The notes under the pieces are model-generated. The model was not told the origin of the DNA. It ran no database searches and saw only the letters and a list, made by a program, of their open reading frames with translations. Shown piece after piece: positions 1-9,100 of a stretch of DNA of 64,000 bases (position 1 is its first letter; each line of letters begins with the position of its first letter). The position numbers were made by a program, and so were the translations under genes. Source of the stretch: Avelusimicrobium excrementipullorum (lineage in GTDB: Bacteria; Elusimicrobiota; Elusimicrobia; Elusimicrobiales; Elusimicrobiaceae); assembly GCA_944327025.1 (NCBI GenBank), contig CALVGF010000005.1, positions 83,515 to 147,514 on the forward strand, given 5' to 3'.

Positions 1-2
1 TA

Positions 3-671
3 AATACGAGTACGGCGGATGTGAGAGCGAACATACTGGACCTGACGAATGTAACGGTGCCTACGGGAGGGAGTTTCACGTTGGGAGAGAATGCGATACC
101 GGAGCCTGGGCAGGAGTGCAGCAATTTGACATGGGTAGAGCGTACGACGGACGACAATTACAAGTACAAGGTGCTGGCGTTTGGGACGTGCGGGGACGGA
201 GGTGTCGCAGAAGACTGCACCGTAAATCCAAACCAGGAGCAATGTTGTACAGATAATCAAACTTGGAATGGCACGGCATGTGTACCCAAAGCCTGTCCAA
301 CCCCCACGCACTATCCACCTGCCTGCGGCAGTTGTTATTTTTATTATAACAATATTAAAATTAACGGTTATTATTGTCAGGGCTGGAATACGAAAACCTG
401 CGAATGGGATGATGCATTAGCCAAGTGTACGCCCAATAAAAATATATGCCTGCAGACCGTATATTTGGGAACGGTAAGTCCGGGGGGCTGCAACCAATAT
501 TATGGGGATTCGTCTGTGGAAAAAATAACTGCTCCCCCAACCGTCGGAAACAGTTGCGATACTTACGGAGGTGAGTTTGTTCGGACTGTGTGGTATTTCC
601 CTACTCCCACCACATGTGCGGCATATATCTGTACAAATATATCTCCGTCTGCTACATTTGAGAAGCCGTAA
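3..671 (+). CDS. Cys-rich surface-type protein, C-terminal fragment (5' end outside window)
   Basis: The reading frame is open to the left edge, so this is the end of a longer protein. A GTG at base 21 could be read as a start, but nothing marks it as real because the frame continues upstream. The visible part has many paired cysteines (CCTD, CGSCYFYY, CTPN), many Asn, Thr, Tyr and Pro residues, and no membrane segment. This is what an exported, disulfide-bonded surface or pilus-associated protein looks like. I do not recognise a family. Two terminator-like hairpins follow it, so it ends its transcription unit. Possible identities include an adhesin, a pilus tip protein or a large Elusimicrobia surface protein. 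Confidence 0.6.
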   Translation, partial: NTSTADVRANILDLTNVTVPTGGSFTLGENAIPEPGQECSNLTWVERTTDDNYKYKVLAFGTCGDGGVAEDCTVNPNQEQCCTDNQTWNGTACVPKACPTPTHYPPACGSCYFYYNNIKINGYYCQGWNTKTCEWDDALAKCTPNKNICLQTVYLGTVSPGGCNQYYGDSSVEKITAPPTVGNSCDTYGGEFVRTVWYFPTPTTCAAYICTNISPSATFEKP

Positions 672-691
672 AGGCAAAACTTCATAGAAAG

Positions 692-723
692 CCCCTGTCC
701 GGCACCCCGCCGGACGGGTGTTT
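692..723 (+). terminator. Hairpin after the Cys-rich gene
   Basis: GTCCGGC pairs with GCCGGAC around a short C-rich loop, with flanking CCC/GGG extending the stem. A weak T stretch follows. It is the first of two consecutive hairpins. Confidence 0.5.
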
Positions 724-729
724 ATACAA

Positions 730-760
730 CCCCGCACCGGTTTGCCGGCGCGGGGCTTTT
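730..760 (+). terminator. Rho-independent terminator
   Basis: An 11-bp stem (CCCCGCACCGG with CCGGCGCGGGG, one A.C mismatch) closes a TTTG loop and is followed by CTTTT. Confidence 0.8.
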
Positions 761-806
761 GTCGGTTTAGCGCGTCTTTTTTATTCCGCGTGCGTGCCAA
801 TATTGC

Positions 807-819
807 TAAAATAGCATAT
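807..819 (+). promoter_or_regulatory. Extended -10 abutting the start codon (leaderless candidate)
   Basis: TTGCTAAAAT ends 7 nt before the ATG of the TPR gene. Standard spacing would place the transcript start at or one base before the ATG. No Shine-Dalgarno lies upstream. Confidence 0.5.
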
Positions 820-2502
820 ATGAAAAAAGCGCTTTTTCTGTTGGTTTTGTGGGGGCTGGCCGTGCCGCAGGCGCGGGCGTTTTTTCCGTTTTCCTGGGGC
901 CGGCAGGAACTGAAAACCGACTATTCCCAGACTGTGTGGGACCGCATTATGCTGGACCAGTCCGTCTCCGACATGCGCCGCGGCATGGGGGAAATGTCCC
1001 TGGCGCGCTACCGTGACGCTTCCAATTCTTTTGCCAAAGCCATTATTAAAAACCCGTCCGACCCGCTGCCGCACCTGCTTTACGGCGCTTCTTTATACTG
1101 GAGCGGCAAAGTGGACGACGCCATGACCGAATACCGCGAGGCTTTGCGTTTGGATCCGGGCAATGCCATGGGCTACCAGCTTTTGGGTATTGCCTGGGGC
1201 TGGAAAGGCGATATCGGCCGGGCGCAGGAAAATTTTCTTAAAGCCGAAAAGCTAAACCCCTATAAGGCCGATACGCACATGAACCTGGGCTCCACGTATG
1301 CCGCGCAGAAGAAATTTGACCGCGCGCTGGACCATTACCGCCGCGCGGTGGAGCTGGCCCCGCGGGAGGCCCTGTATCACTATCAGCTGGGTACGCTGTA
1401 TGATTTTATGGGGCGCGACGCCCAGGCGGAAGCCTCCTATAAAAAAGCGTTAAAACTGTTTTTCCGTTATGAAGACGCCCAGCTGGCGCTGGCGGCTTTA
1501 TATGAAAAGCGGGAAAACTACGACGACGCGCTGAAATATTATAAAAAAGCCGTCAAAACCAAGCCCGGGGATTTCGTGGCGCGCCTGCGTTATGCGTATT
1601 TGCTGATGCGCTTGGGGGAAGTAAAAGACGCGCGCGAAGTGCTGGAGGGGGCTTTTTCCATTGTGCAGTTTGACGCGGACGGTCTGGCCCTAAACGCCGT
1701 TTACCGCGCCAGCGGTCGCAACGGGGAAACATTCCGTCAACAAATTGAAAAGTTCAAGGACAATTTGCTGAAAGTGCCCGCGGCCAAAGACGTGAGCGTG
1801 GAAGTGTCTTTGGACTACAATCCCGTAGCCCCGCCTTCGGCGCCCGAAACGGGCGGCAGCCGCTTTGCCGAGGCCTACCAGTCTTTGCGCAGCAGCCAAA
1901 ACCCGTCCGCAGGGGCGGACGGCACCTCGCCGATGTCCTTTAAACGCGCTTTTGTATTAAATGCCGGTTCCGACGCCGAACGTGAAGCGCAGGTGGAGGA
2001 GCTGGTGTCCGAGCTGGAGCGCGCCGTCAGCGCCGCGGCCGATAAATATGACGTCAACATGACCCTGCAGGGCCGCACGATGGATTATACTTCCCCTTCC
2101 GCGCTGACGCAGGACCGCACCTCCGCGCCCAAAGCCGTATATGACCCGCGCATTGTGGGCAATGACATGGGACTTTGGGTCATGGGTAAAACCTGGGTTA
2201 AATATGTAGACGACATAGAGTCGGACTTAAATGAACAGGTGTTGCAAAGCCCGACGGCGGAATATTTTATTTTGCAGGGGCTGGCCGCGCTGCTGGCCGG
2301 CAATGCCGGCGCGGCGGGAGAGGCTTTTGAGGCGGCACAAAAACAAAACGCTTCCGACCCGCTGCCCCTGCTGGGCCTGGGCACGGCGGCCGTTATCGCC
2401 GCGCAGGACGAAGCCGCCGCTTCCTATTACAGGCAGGCTTTGGAAAAAGACCCGGGCAATAAAACCGCCAAACGCAATTTAAACGTGCTGGAGGGGGAGT
2501 GA
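820..2502 (+). CDS. Secreted TPR-repeat protein
   Basis: This 560-residue protein has a clear signal peptide (MKKALFLLVLWGLAVPQARA), so it should act in the periplasm or at the envelope. Residues 45-330 form tandem tetratricopeptide repeats (helical pairs with the W/Y-G-A-Y-F-P pattern). A less regular middle part follows, then a short TPR-like repeat near residues 480-555. TPRs are protein-protein scaffolds; the partner is unknown. I chose this ATG because the signal peptide begins there. The frame extends upstream, but those residues would disrupt the signal peptide and overlap the terminator. Its stop overlaps the GTG start of rsmA, so the two are co-transcribed. Confidence 0.8.
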   Translation: MKKALFLLVLWGLAVPQARAFFPFSWGRQELKTDYSQTVWDRIMLDQSVSDMRRGMGEMSLARYRDASNSFAKAIIKNPSDPLPHLLYGASLYWSGKVDDAMTEYREALRLDPGNAMGYQLLGIAWGWKGDIGRAQENFLKAEKLNPYKADTHMNLGSTYAAQKKFDRALDHYRRAVELAPREALYHYQLGTLYDFMGRDAQAEASYKKALKLFFRYEDAQLALAALYEKRENYDDALKYYKKAVKTKPGDFVARLRYAYLLMRLGEVKDAREVLEGAFSIVQFDADGLALNAVYRASGRNGETFRQQIEKFKDNLLKVPAAKDVSVEVSLDYNPVAPPSAPETGGSRFAEAYQSLRSSQNPSAGADGTSPMSFKRAFVLNAGSDAEREAQVEELVSELERAVSAAADKYDVNMTLQGRTMDYTSPSALTQDRTSAPKAVYDPRIVGNDMGLWVMGKTWVKYVDDIESDLNEQVLQSPTAEYFILQGLAALLAGNAGAAGEAFEAAQKQNASDPLPLLGLGTAAVIAAQDEAAASYYRQALEKDPGNKTAKRNLNVLEGE

Positions 2503-3260
2503 GGAAATACGGCCAGCATTTTTTAATCAGCCCGCAGGTCATTGAGGCTATCGTGTCGGCGGTGCCGCAAAGCACGGCGGACCTGGTGGAAATCGGGCCC
2601 GGGCGCGGCGCGCTGACGGAAAAACTGCTTCAAAAAAAATTCCCTTCTTTTACGCTGGTTGAAATTGACCCCGCCATGCGCGATGTTCTGCTGCAAAAAT
2701 TCCCGCAGCTGCAAGGTCATATCGTTCTGGCTGATTTTTTGACATTTGATTTGGATACCCTGCCGCCGCGGCCGACTTTTTTTGTCAGCAATCTGCCGTA
2801 TATTGACGCGGCGGATATTTTGGATAAAGTATTGTCCTGGCCGCATTTTGCGGGGGCGGTGTTTATGTTTCAAAAGGAACAGGCCCAGCGCATTTTGGCC
2901 TCCGTCAGGCAGGAAGGATACGGCCCCATCAGCATTTTGACGCAGCTGCGCGCGCGGCCCCGCCGCTTGCTGCGCGTGGGCAGGGCGTGTTTTAACCCGC
3001 CGCCGAAGGTGGAAAGCATGGTGCTGACTTTTGAGCCGCTGCCCGCTGTTCTGACTCCTGCGGAATATGCGCGTTTTGCGCGCCTGGTCCGCGCGTCCTT
3101 TGCGCATAGGCGCAAGACATTGTTTAATTCGCTGGTGCTGTCCGGTTGGGATAAAGAACGCGTAACGGACGCGCTGGCCCGCGCGGGCGTTGCGCCTGCG
3201 GCGCGGGCACAGGAAATTTCGCTGGAAAAATTTTTGGAAATACACCGCCTGCTTTCTTAA
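2499..3260 (+). CDS. rsmA: 16S rRNA dimethyladenosine transferase RsmA/KsgA
   Basis: This cytosolic SAM-dependent enzyme dimethylates two adjacent adenines near the 3' end of 16S rRNA during small-subunit assembly. The 253 residues fit the family. Visible features are the N-terminal GQHFL, the SAM loop EIGPGRG (31-37), the acidic EID of motif II and the catalytic NLPY (98-101). The Pro-rich NPPPKVES segment leads into the C-terminal helical domain. The GTG start overlaps the upstream stop (GTGA), so translation is probably coupled to the TPR gene. Its 3' end overlaps the convergent formimidoyltransferase gene by 4 bp. Confidence 0.95.
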   Translation: MRKYGQHFLISPQVIEAIVSAVPQSTADLVEIGPGRGALTEKLLQKKFPSFTLVEIDPAMRDVLLQKFPQLQGHIVLADFLTFDLDTLPPRPTFFVSNLPYIDAADILDKVLSWPHFAGAVFMFQKEQAQRILASVRQEGYGPISILTQLRARPRRLLRVGRACFNPPPKVESMVLTFEPLPAVLTPAEYARFARLVRASFAHRRKTLFNSLVLSGWDKERVTDALARAGVAPAARAQEISLEKFLEIHRLLS

Positions 3261-4231
3261 AAAACGCTTTTCCGAAAACCCGCTTTGTATTCCAAAATTT
3301 GCTCCCGCGGGTCAAACGGTTTTACTTCCGTTAAATGCAGGCCGCGCACGGCGGCCAAAATCAAGGCGTCCTCCCGCGTTTCCCGCGGCGCATAATGCCG
3401 TCCCGCCGCCAGCAAGGCTTCCAGCGGCGCCAAGCCGACCAGCTCGCACCCCGTGGCCTTCAGGCCCAGTGCGGCGGCTTCTTGTTGGCAGGCTTCATAC
3501 ACGGCGTGCAGCGGCGCGGCGCGGAAATCGGTAATATTGCAGGACACCTGCGCACGGGCAAAATTTTCCATATACCAGCCGATGGCCTTAACGCCTTTTA
3601 ATCCGCCGGAGCTTTCGCGTATTTTGGCGGCGATGATTTTGGCCGGCGCGGGGTCTTGGGTGTTTAAATTGATATTAAACGCAATTAAAATATCCCGCGC
3701 CCCGATAACGCAGGCGCCGCTTTTGGCCGCCGTTTCCGTCCATTGTGCGGGGCCGAAATCCGGCGGCAGGGTGCGCAGTTTTTCGCGCAGGCCTTCGTAT
3801 TCCCCTTTGCGGATAAAGGCCAGGTTTTTGCGCTGCGGCGTTTCGGCCGCCGCTTCGTACAAATATACGGGTACGCCCAATTCCGTGCCGACACGCCGGC
3901 CCAGCCTGCGCGCCAGTCTGGCGCATTCTGCCAGAGAAATGCTTTCCAGCGGCACCAGCGGGCATACGTCCGCCGCGCCCAAACGCGGGTGCGTGCCGTG
4001 CTGGGTGCGCATGTCAGTGAGGCGGCAGGAAAGCGCGATAAAATCAAACAAAACACCGGCGACGGCGCCGGGCTCTCCGGCCAGCGTAAAAACCGTGCGA
4101 TTGGCCGCGGCGTTGGCGTCCGCGCCCAAAAAACGCACGCGCGGCGCGGCGCGCAGCAGGTCTTCCAGCGCGCGCAGTACGGCGGGGTTTTTCCCTTCGG
4201 ATACATTGGGCACGGCTTCCAGAAAAGGCAT
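3257..4231 (-). CDS. ftcD: Glutamate formimidoyltransferase (stand-alone FtcD N-domain)
   Basis: The enzyme transfers a formimino group between formiminoglutamate and tetrahydrofolate, linking histidine degradation to one-carbon metabolism. The 324 residues match the transferase domain only, with no cyclodeaminase domain. Visible are the N-terminal EAVPNVSEG, the active-site stretch HGTHPRLGAAD (the catalytic His is probably H81) and the folate-side segment ARAQVSCNITD. No other hut gene lies nearby, so its main role may be formimino-THF supply or salvage. The ATG was chosen where homology begins. Codons further upstream would run into the cspA promoter. Confidence 0.9.
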   Translation of the reverse strand: MPFLEAVPNVSEGKNPAVLRALEDLLRAAPRVRFLGADANAAANRTVFTLAGEPGAVAGVLFDFIALSCRLTDMRTQHGTHPRLGAADVCPLVPLESISLAECARLARRLGRRVGTELGVPVYLYEAAAETPQRKNLAFIRKGEYEGLREKLRTLPPDFGPAQWTETAAKSGACVIGARDILIAFNINLNTQDPAPAKIIAAKIRESSGGLKGVKAIGWYMENFARAQVSCNITDFRAAPLHAVYEACQQEAAALGLKATGCELVGLAPLEALLAAGRHYAPRETREDALILAAVRGLHLTEVKPFDPREQILEYKAGFRKSVF

Positions 4232-4282
4232 ACCTACATTATAGCCCAAAAAAATATCCGGCGAAAAATTCTTCGTAAAATA

Positions 4283-4311
4283 TTTTGATTTTTCAAAACT
4301 TTTGCTATAAT
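4283..4311 (+). promoter_or_regulatory. cspA promoter with extended -10
   Basis: TTTTGA and TATAAT are spaced 17 bp apart, and TGC precedes the -10 (TTTGCTATAAT). A leader of about 57 nt then precedes the cold-shock gene. This is a common place for cold-responsive RNA structure, but I cannot show one here. Confidence 0.7.
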
Positions 4312-4374
4312 ACATATAGATAGCTATTAAGTTTAGCTATCCGAAATAATTAAAACAAGGAAGTAAAAAGTAAA

Positions 4375-4578
4375 ATGGCAAACGGAAAAGTGAAGTGGTT
4401 TAACGACCAGAAAGGTTATGGTTTCATTACGCCCGAAGACGGTTCTAAAGATCTCTTTGTGCACTATCAGGAAATTCAGGGCGATGGTTTCAAAACCTTA
4501 GCCGAGGGCCAGGAAGTGGAATTCGAAATCGTAGAATCCGAAAAAGGCCCGAAAGCCGTGAAAGTCGTTAAAAAATAA
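4375..4578 (+). CDS. cspA: Cold-shock domain protein (CspA family)
   Basis: A 67-residue single-stranded nucleic acid binding protein with one OB-fold. RNP1 is KGYGFIT and RNP2 is LFVHY, and the start MANGKVKWFN is typical. It probably acts as an RNA chaperone. It is a monocistronic unit with its own strong promoter and a UUCG-loop terminator, as expected for a highly expressed gene. Regulation by temperature is inferred from the family, not from the sequence. Confidence 0.95.
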   Translation: MANGKVKWFNDQKGYGFITPEDGSKDLFVHYQEIQGDGFKTLAEGQEVEFEIVESEKGPKAVKVVKK

Positions 4579-4603
4579 ATTTTTATTTTTTAGACTTTTC
4601 AAC

Positions 4604-4630
4604 CCCGTGCCTTCGGGCACGGGTTTTTTT
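4604..4630 (+). terminator. cspA terminator with UUCG tetraloop
   Basis: CCCGTGCC and GGCACGGG pair perfectly around TTCG, followed by seven T. Confidence 0.92.
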
Positions 4631-4689
4631 AGGTATTCAAAGCTTCATTTCGGGGTTGAGCCCCAGAGGGGGTTTTGAAAAAATATACA

Positions 4690-4714
4690 CCGCCGCAGGC
4701 CCGTGCCGCGGCGG
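4690..4714 (+). other. GC-rich hairpin in the MATE leader
   Basis: CCGCCGC pairs with GCGGCGG and GGC with GCC around CCGT, with one bulged A. It lies about 35 nt before the MATE start codon and has no T tail, so it is not an intrinsic terminator. It does not match a guanidine riboswitch motif known to me. A role in translation or mRNA stability is only a guess. Confidence 0.35.
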
Positions 4715-4748
4715 AATTTAGAAGGTAAATTACCGGAGGTGGTACACT

Positions 4749-6119
4749 ATGGGTGTGAAAAAAGCAACCGTGAAAGAGGCCTCTCTTTCCGAGTTGTGGC
4801 TGTTGTCTTATCCGCTGATTGTTACGATGGCGGCTCAGGTGGTCATGCAGTTTGCAGACCGTATGTTTCTGGCGTGGTACAGCCATGATGCACTGGCGGC
4901 GTGTGTGCCGGCGGGCGTGCTGGCCACGACATTTGCGGCCCTGTTTATGGGGTTGGCCAGCTATACCAGCGTGTTTATTTCCCAGTTTTACGCACAGAAA
5001 AAATATGCGTCCGTGACCATATCTTTGTGGCAGGGGATTTTTCTGGCGGTATTGTCGGCCTGTTTGTTGGCCTCGCTTACGCCGCTGGGCGGTGCGCTGA
5101 TACGCTGGTTTGACCACGGTCCGGCCGTTACGCCGCTGGAACTGAAATACTTCGGCATTTTAAATTTATTCGGCGGTTTTGCCGTTATCAATAATGCCCT
5201 GGCCAGTTTTTTCAGCGGCCGCGGCAAAACCAAAGTGCCCATGTATGTGGCGGTATGCGGAAATATCGTCAATATCGTTTTGGATTATGTCATGATTTTC
5301 GGAAAGCTCGGTTTCCCCGAAATGGGTATAGCCGGTGCGGCCTGGGCCACGGTAATGGGATCGGTATCTATGACGCTGGTGTTTGCGGGGCTGATTTTCG
5401 GCGGCCGCGTGCGCAAACGCTTTAAAGTGGCGCGCCTGGCCGGATTTTACAAGCCCGTCTTTTCGCGCATGCTGCGCTTTGGCGTGCCGAACGGATTTGG
5501 GTTTTTGATGGATACGGTATCCTTTACGCTTTTTACGTTTATGGTGGGGAATATTGACGTGATTTCCCTGCAGGCCAGCAATGTGGTTATGTCCATGCAG
5601 CCGGTAGTGTTTATGGTATTGCTGGGGCTGGGCGTGGGCATACAAATCCTGGTCAGCAAGTACCAGGGGCTCAACCGGCCCGATTTAAGCGTGCGCGTAC
5701 TTAAAAACGCCTGCGTCATCGGTTACACTTATGCCGGGGCGGTGGCGCTGGCTTTCTTTTTTGCCGCGCCGCTGTTTGTGGGTCTGTTTATTCCGGCCTC
5801 TTCTGCCGATGCGGCGGCCATTACGGCCAAAACCTATCCGCTGATGAAACTGGTCAGTATTTTTGTGCTGTTTGACGCGACGTATTTAATTTTCGGCGAA
5901 ACCATACGCGGCGCGGGAGACACCAAATACTATATGTTGGTCATGCTGGGCTGTGCGTGGCTGCTGCTGATACCGGGCACGTGGCTGATCGTGTATAAGT
6001 TGCACGGCAGCGTGTTTGCGGTGTGGAGCTGGCTTACTTTTTATGCCGGACTGACGGCGGTATTTATGCTGTGGCGTTTCCTGTTGGGCAAGTGGAAAAA
6101 CATACGCGTTACCGCATAA
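4749..6119 (+). CDS. MATE family multidrug/metabolite exporter
   Basis: This is a 456-residue inner-membrane protein with about 12 hydrophobic segments in two homologous halves, the usual MATE size and layout. The first half begins with the family pattern SYPLIVTMAAQ...FADRMFLAWYS. The loop SFFSGRGKTKVPMYV and the segment GAAWATVMG are also typical. Members export cationic drugs or metabolites using a Na+ or H+ gradient; the substrate cannot be read from sequence. A GGAGGT Shine-Dalgarno sits 8 nt before the ATG. The gene is monocistronic and ends at a bidirectional terminator. Confidence 0.88.
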   Translation: MGVKKATVKEASLSELWLLSYPLIVTMAAQVVMQFADRMFLAWYSHDALAACVPAGVLATTFAALFMGLASYTSVFISQFYAQKKYASVTISLWQGIFLAVLSACLLASLTPLGGALIRWFDHGPAVTPLELKYFGILNLFGGFAVINNALASFFSGRGKTKVPMYVAVCGNIVNIVLDYVMIFGKLGFPEMGIAGAAWATVMGSVSMTLVFAGLIFGGRVRKRFKVARLAGFYKPVFSRMLRFGVPNGFGFLMDTVSFTLFTFMVGNIDVISLQASNVVMSMQPVVFMVLLGLGVGIQILVSKYQGLNRPDLSVRVLKNACVIGYTYAGAVALAFFFAAPLFVGLFIPASSADAAAITAKTYPLMKLVSIFVLFDATYLIFGETIRGAGDTKYYMLVMLGCAWLLLIPGTWLIVYKLHGSVFAVWSWLTFYAGLTAVFMLWRFLLGKWKNIRVTA

Positions 6120-6134
6120 CGGAATATAAACGAT

Positions 6135-6164
6135 AAAAACCCCCGCTTGCAAGCGGGGGTTTTT
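6135..6164. terminator. Bidirectional terminator
   Basis: ACCCCCGCTT and AAGCGGGGGT pair around GC, with A5 before and T5 after. It serves the MATE gene on one strand and the macroglobulin gene on the other. Confidence 0.9.
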
Positions 6165-6185
6165 ATATCAGATGTCCGTATAACT

Positions 6186-9100
6186 TTATTTTTCCGGAGA
6201 CTGCACGGTCAGCCGGTCCGCACCCGTATGCGCCGAGAATTCCGGCGCGTACATGGACTGCACCTGCGCGGGCAGGGCGTGATAGCTGCCGCCCAGCGTG
6301 GGGCGCAGGGTGTAGCGCAGCGTATAAGTGCCGGCGGGCACGCGGTCAAAGAAGAAGTTAGTGGCCGCGTCGCGGTTTTCGCGGTAGAAGCTGAGCACGT
6401 CGCTGCTCCAGCCGCTTAACAGTTCCGTGCTTTCAAAACCGGCGGGTTTGGGGTCGGTCAGCACCACGAAATCAAAGGCGGACGAAGCCGTCAGCGTCAG
6501 GCGCACTTCCACCTCGCTGCCCACGGGCAGGGCTTCCCCTTCCTGCAGAGGGCGTACTTTTTCCGTGCCGTTTTCCGTATATTTGAGCAGATACTGGCGC
6601 GTTACGTTGAGCACCCCTTCGGGGGAAGGCAGGGCGTTGGCCGTGGTATACACCGCGTCCAGCGTGACAAAGCCCGTCAGGCCGCCGCGTTTGGTCACGG
6701 AAGCCGTATAATATTTGTCCTCCACGTTTTGCCCCTGCTGCGTCCAAGCCAGCTGCTGACTCCAGTCCAGCGGTTCAAAGTGCAGGGTTTTCTTTTTCTC
6801 ACCCCATTGCAGGGTATATTCGGCGGGGTCGTCCAGCAGGCCGTTGCGTTTCATATAATCCAACAGGGCGTACACCGCGTCTGCCGTGGCGGCGGAAGAA
6901 TCCCACGCCTGGGCTTTGCGGTTGAACAACAGCCATTTGACCAGTCCCTGCGCTTTGTCCGATTCGGGGCGTACCTCCAGCAGCGTGCGCAGCGTAGCCG
7001 TTTGCGTGGCCAGGGTGTCGTTGTACCACAGCCAGCTTTGCGCTTCGGGCGCGAAATAAGAGCCGGTCACGGGGTCCGTGCGCATTTGCGAAAGCACCAC
7101 GTCCAGATAATTCTGCGCTTTGGTATTTTTGCCCAGGCGGTAATAGGCCGCGGCGGCGTACGTCTGCCCCAGCGGCGTCATGTACCGGGCGTGTTGGTCG
7201 GCGTAATCCAGCCAGTTTTGCACGGGGGCTTCTTTAATTTCTTTCCAATCCTGCGGGAAAGCCGTAAACACATACGCGGCGTACAGCGCCTGCGCCACGG
7301 TGGAAGCGGAACCAGCGGATTCTTTCAGGCTTTTTTCAATGCGCGGGGCCAGCCAGGCCAAGGCTTTTTTGGCCGCGGCCTGCGGAATCTGGCCGCCGTA
7401 GCGCAGCGCCTCCGCATATGCGGAAAGCAGGCGCAGGGTGATAAATTCGCTGGGCGCGCCGCCGGGCATCCAGCTGTATCCGCCGCAAGCCGTCTGGTAT
7501 TTGGCCAGGTCTTTTTCGGCTTTGGCGCGGGCTTTTTCCACGGCGGAAGGATTAAACAAATCCGTCAGGAACTCTTCGCGGGTTGCTCCGCCCAGGGAGT
7601 CCTGCAGCCACGGCGTTTGCGACAGCAGCATCAGCCGCGCCGGATCCTGTTCATTCCACGAAGGGGTTTGGCTGTCGCGTTTGGGCAGGTCCGCCACCGC
7701 GTTTTGCAACAGCGGATAGGTTTTATAAAAACCGTTGACCACCGACAGCGGTACATAGCGGTCGGCCACGCTCAACGCGTCTTCATGGCGCGGCTTTAAC
7801 AGCTGCGGCATGGCGTTAAACACCGACAGCAACAGCCCCGGATCCACCCGCAGGGTAACGGAAGAAACTTCGCGCGTGGCGTCAGGCACCAGCAAATTAT
7901 CCAGCTTCAGGGTTTGTGTGCCGATATCCAATGCCGCCGTAACGCTTTCTGCCAGGCGTTCTTTGGCGGGCAGCAGGGGCAGCTGGCGGCTTTCGGCGTC
8001 GCTGTCCTGCGCGGCGCGCACCGTGGCGGTAACATTCAAAATCCCCACGCCTTGCGGTACGGTAACGGCCCAGGTGACTTCCGCCGTGCCGCCCGCGGGG
8101 ACGGACACGCTTTGCGCCGTTTTTTCTACGCCGAATTTTGCCGCGGCGTTTTGACCGTCCTGCATCAGGTCAAGGGTTACTTCGGCGGAGCGTTTTTTAT
8201 CCGTTAAGTTGGTGACCTGCGCCACAATCGTGCTGACGTCGCCCTCGCGCCAGAAGCGCGGCAGGGACAGGCGCACCATGATGTCTTTCTGTGTGACGGT
8301 CTGCGCCGTATAAGCGCCGAAATTTGCGTCACGCGTCAGCGCAAACGCCACCAGGTTCCATGCGGTCAGGCTTTCGGGCATGGTAAAGGTAAGGCTCCCT
8401 GTGCCGTTTTGCAGCGGTACCATGGGGTTGAAATACGCCGTTTCCGAAAAGTCCGTGCGCGGCGCAGTTTGCGCCGTTTCGTTTTCCGTATTGCCTTCGG
8501 CCACGCCGGCGTCTGCCGTGACGGCGGCTTCTTCCATTGACCATACTACGGCGTCGCGCGCATCCATGTCAAATACGGCGGAATTTTGCACGGCCACCGT
8601 GGCCGGTGCGGCGGCTTTGAGCATGGCGCCGCCTGCCAGGGAGCGCGTCATGGTTCCGTACGCGCGGAAGTACGGCTGCAAATTCAGCCGCGGCATTATA
8701 GGCGCGTTTAAGATTTCCGTTTCTTTTTCCTGCGTGAACAGGGACGTGGCGTATACGTTAAAACCGCTGTCGTCCAGCCCCGCACCGAAACCGTAAGAAG
8801 GATACAAGCCGTTTAAGGACAAAACGCTTTGGGCAGAAGAGGCGTAATAGTCCAGCGATTTGTCATATACGCGTGCGGACAGCTGGCCCTGTACGGGGGC
8901 TCCGGCGGCGTTTTTGGCCGTTACGCTCCAGAATACTTTTTCCGCGGGTTTGACCGCGGCAGGCACGTCAATGTGCAAAGACAATTCCTTATTGTCAAAA
9001 GGCACATTGATAAACGTCTGCGCCGTGTAGAATTTATAATCGCTTGCGCCGAACCAGCGCAGGTACACGCCGCCGCGCCAGCCTTCCTGTATGGGCAGGC

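Noticed and set aside
718..819. Upstream extension of the secreted TPR protein
   Set aside because: It would begin inside the terminator of the previous gene and place 34 unrelated residues before a good signal peptide.
4690..4714. Guanidine-type riboswitch before the MATE gene
   Set aside because: The hairpin loop is CCGT, not the ACGR of the mini-ykkC class, and there is only one hairpin.
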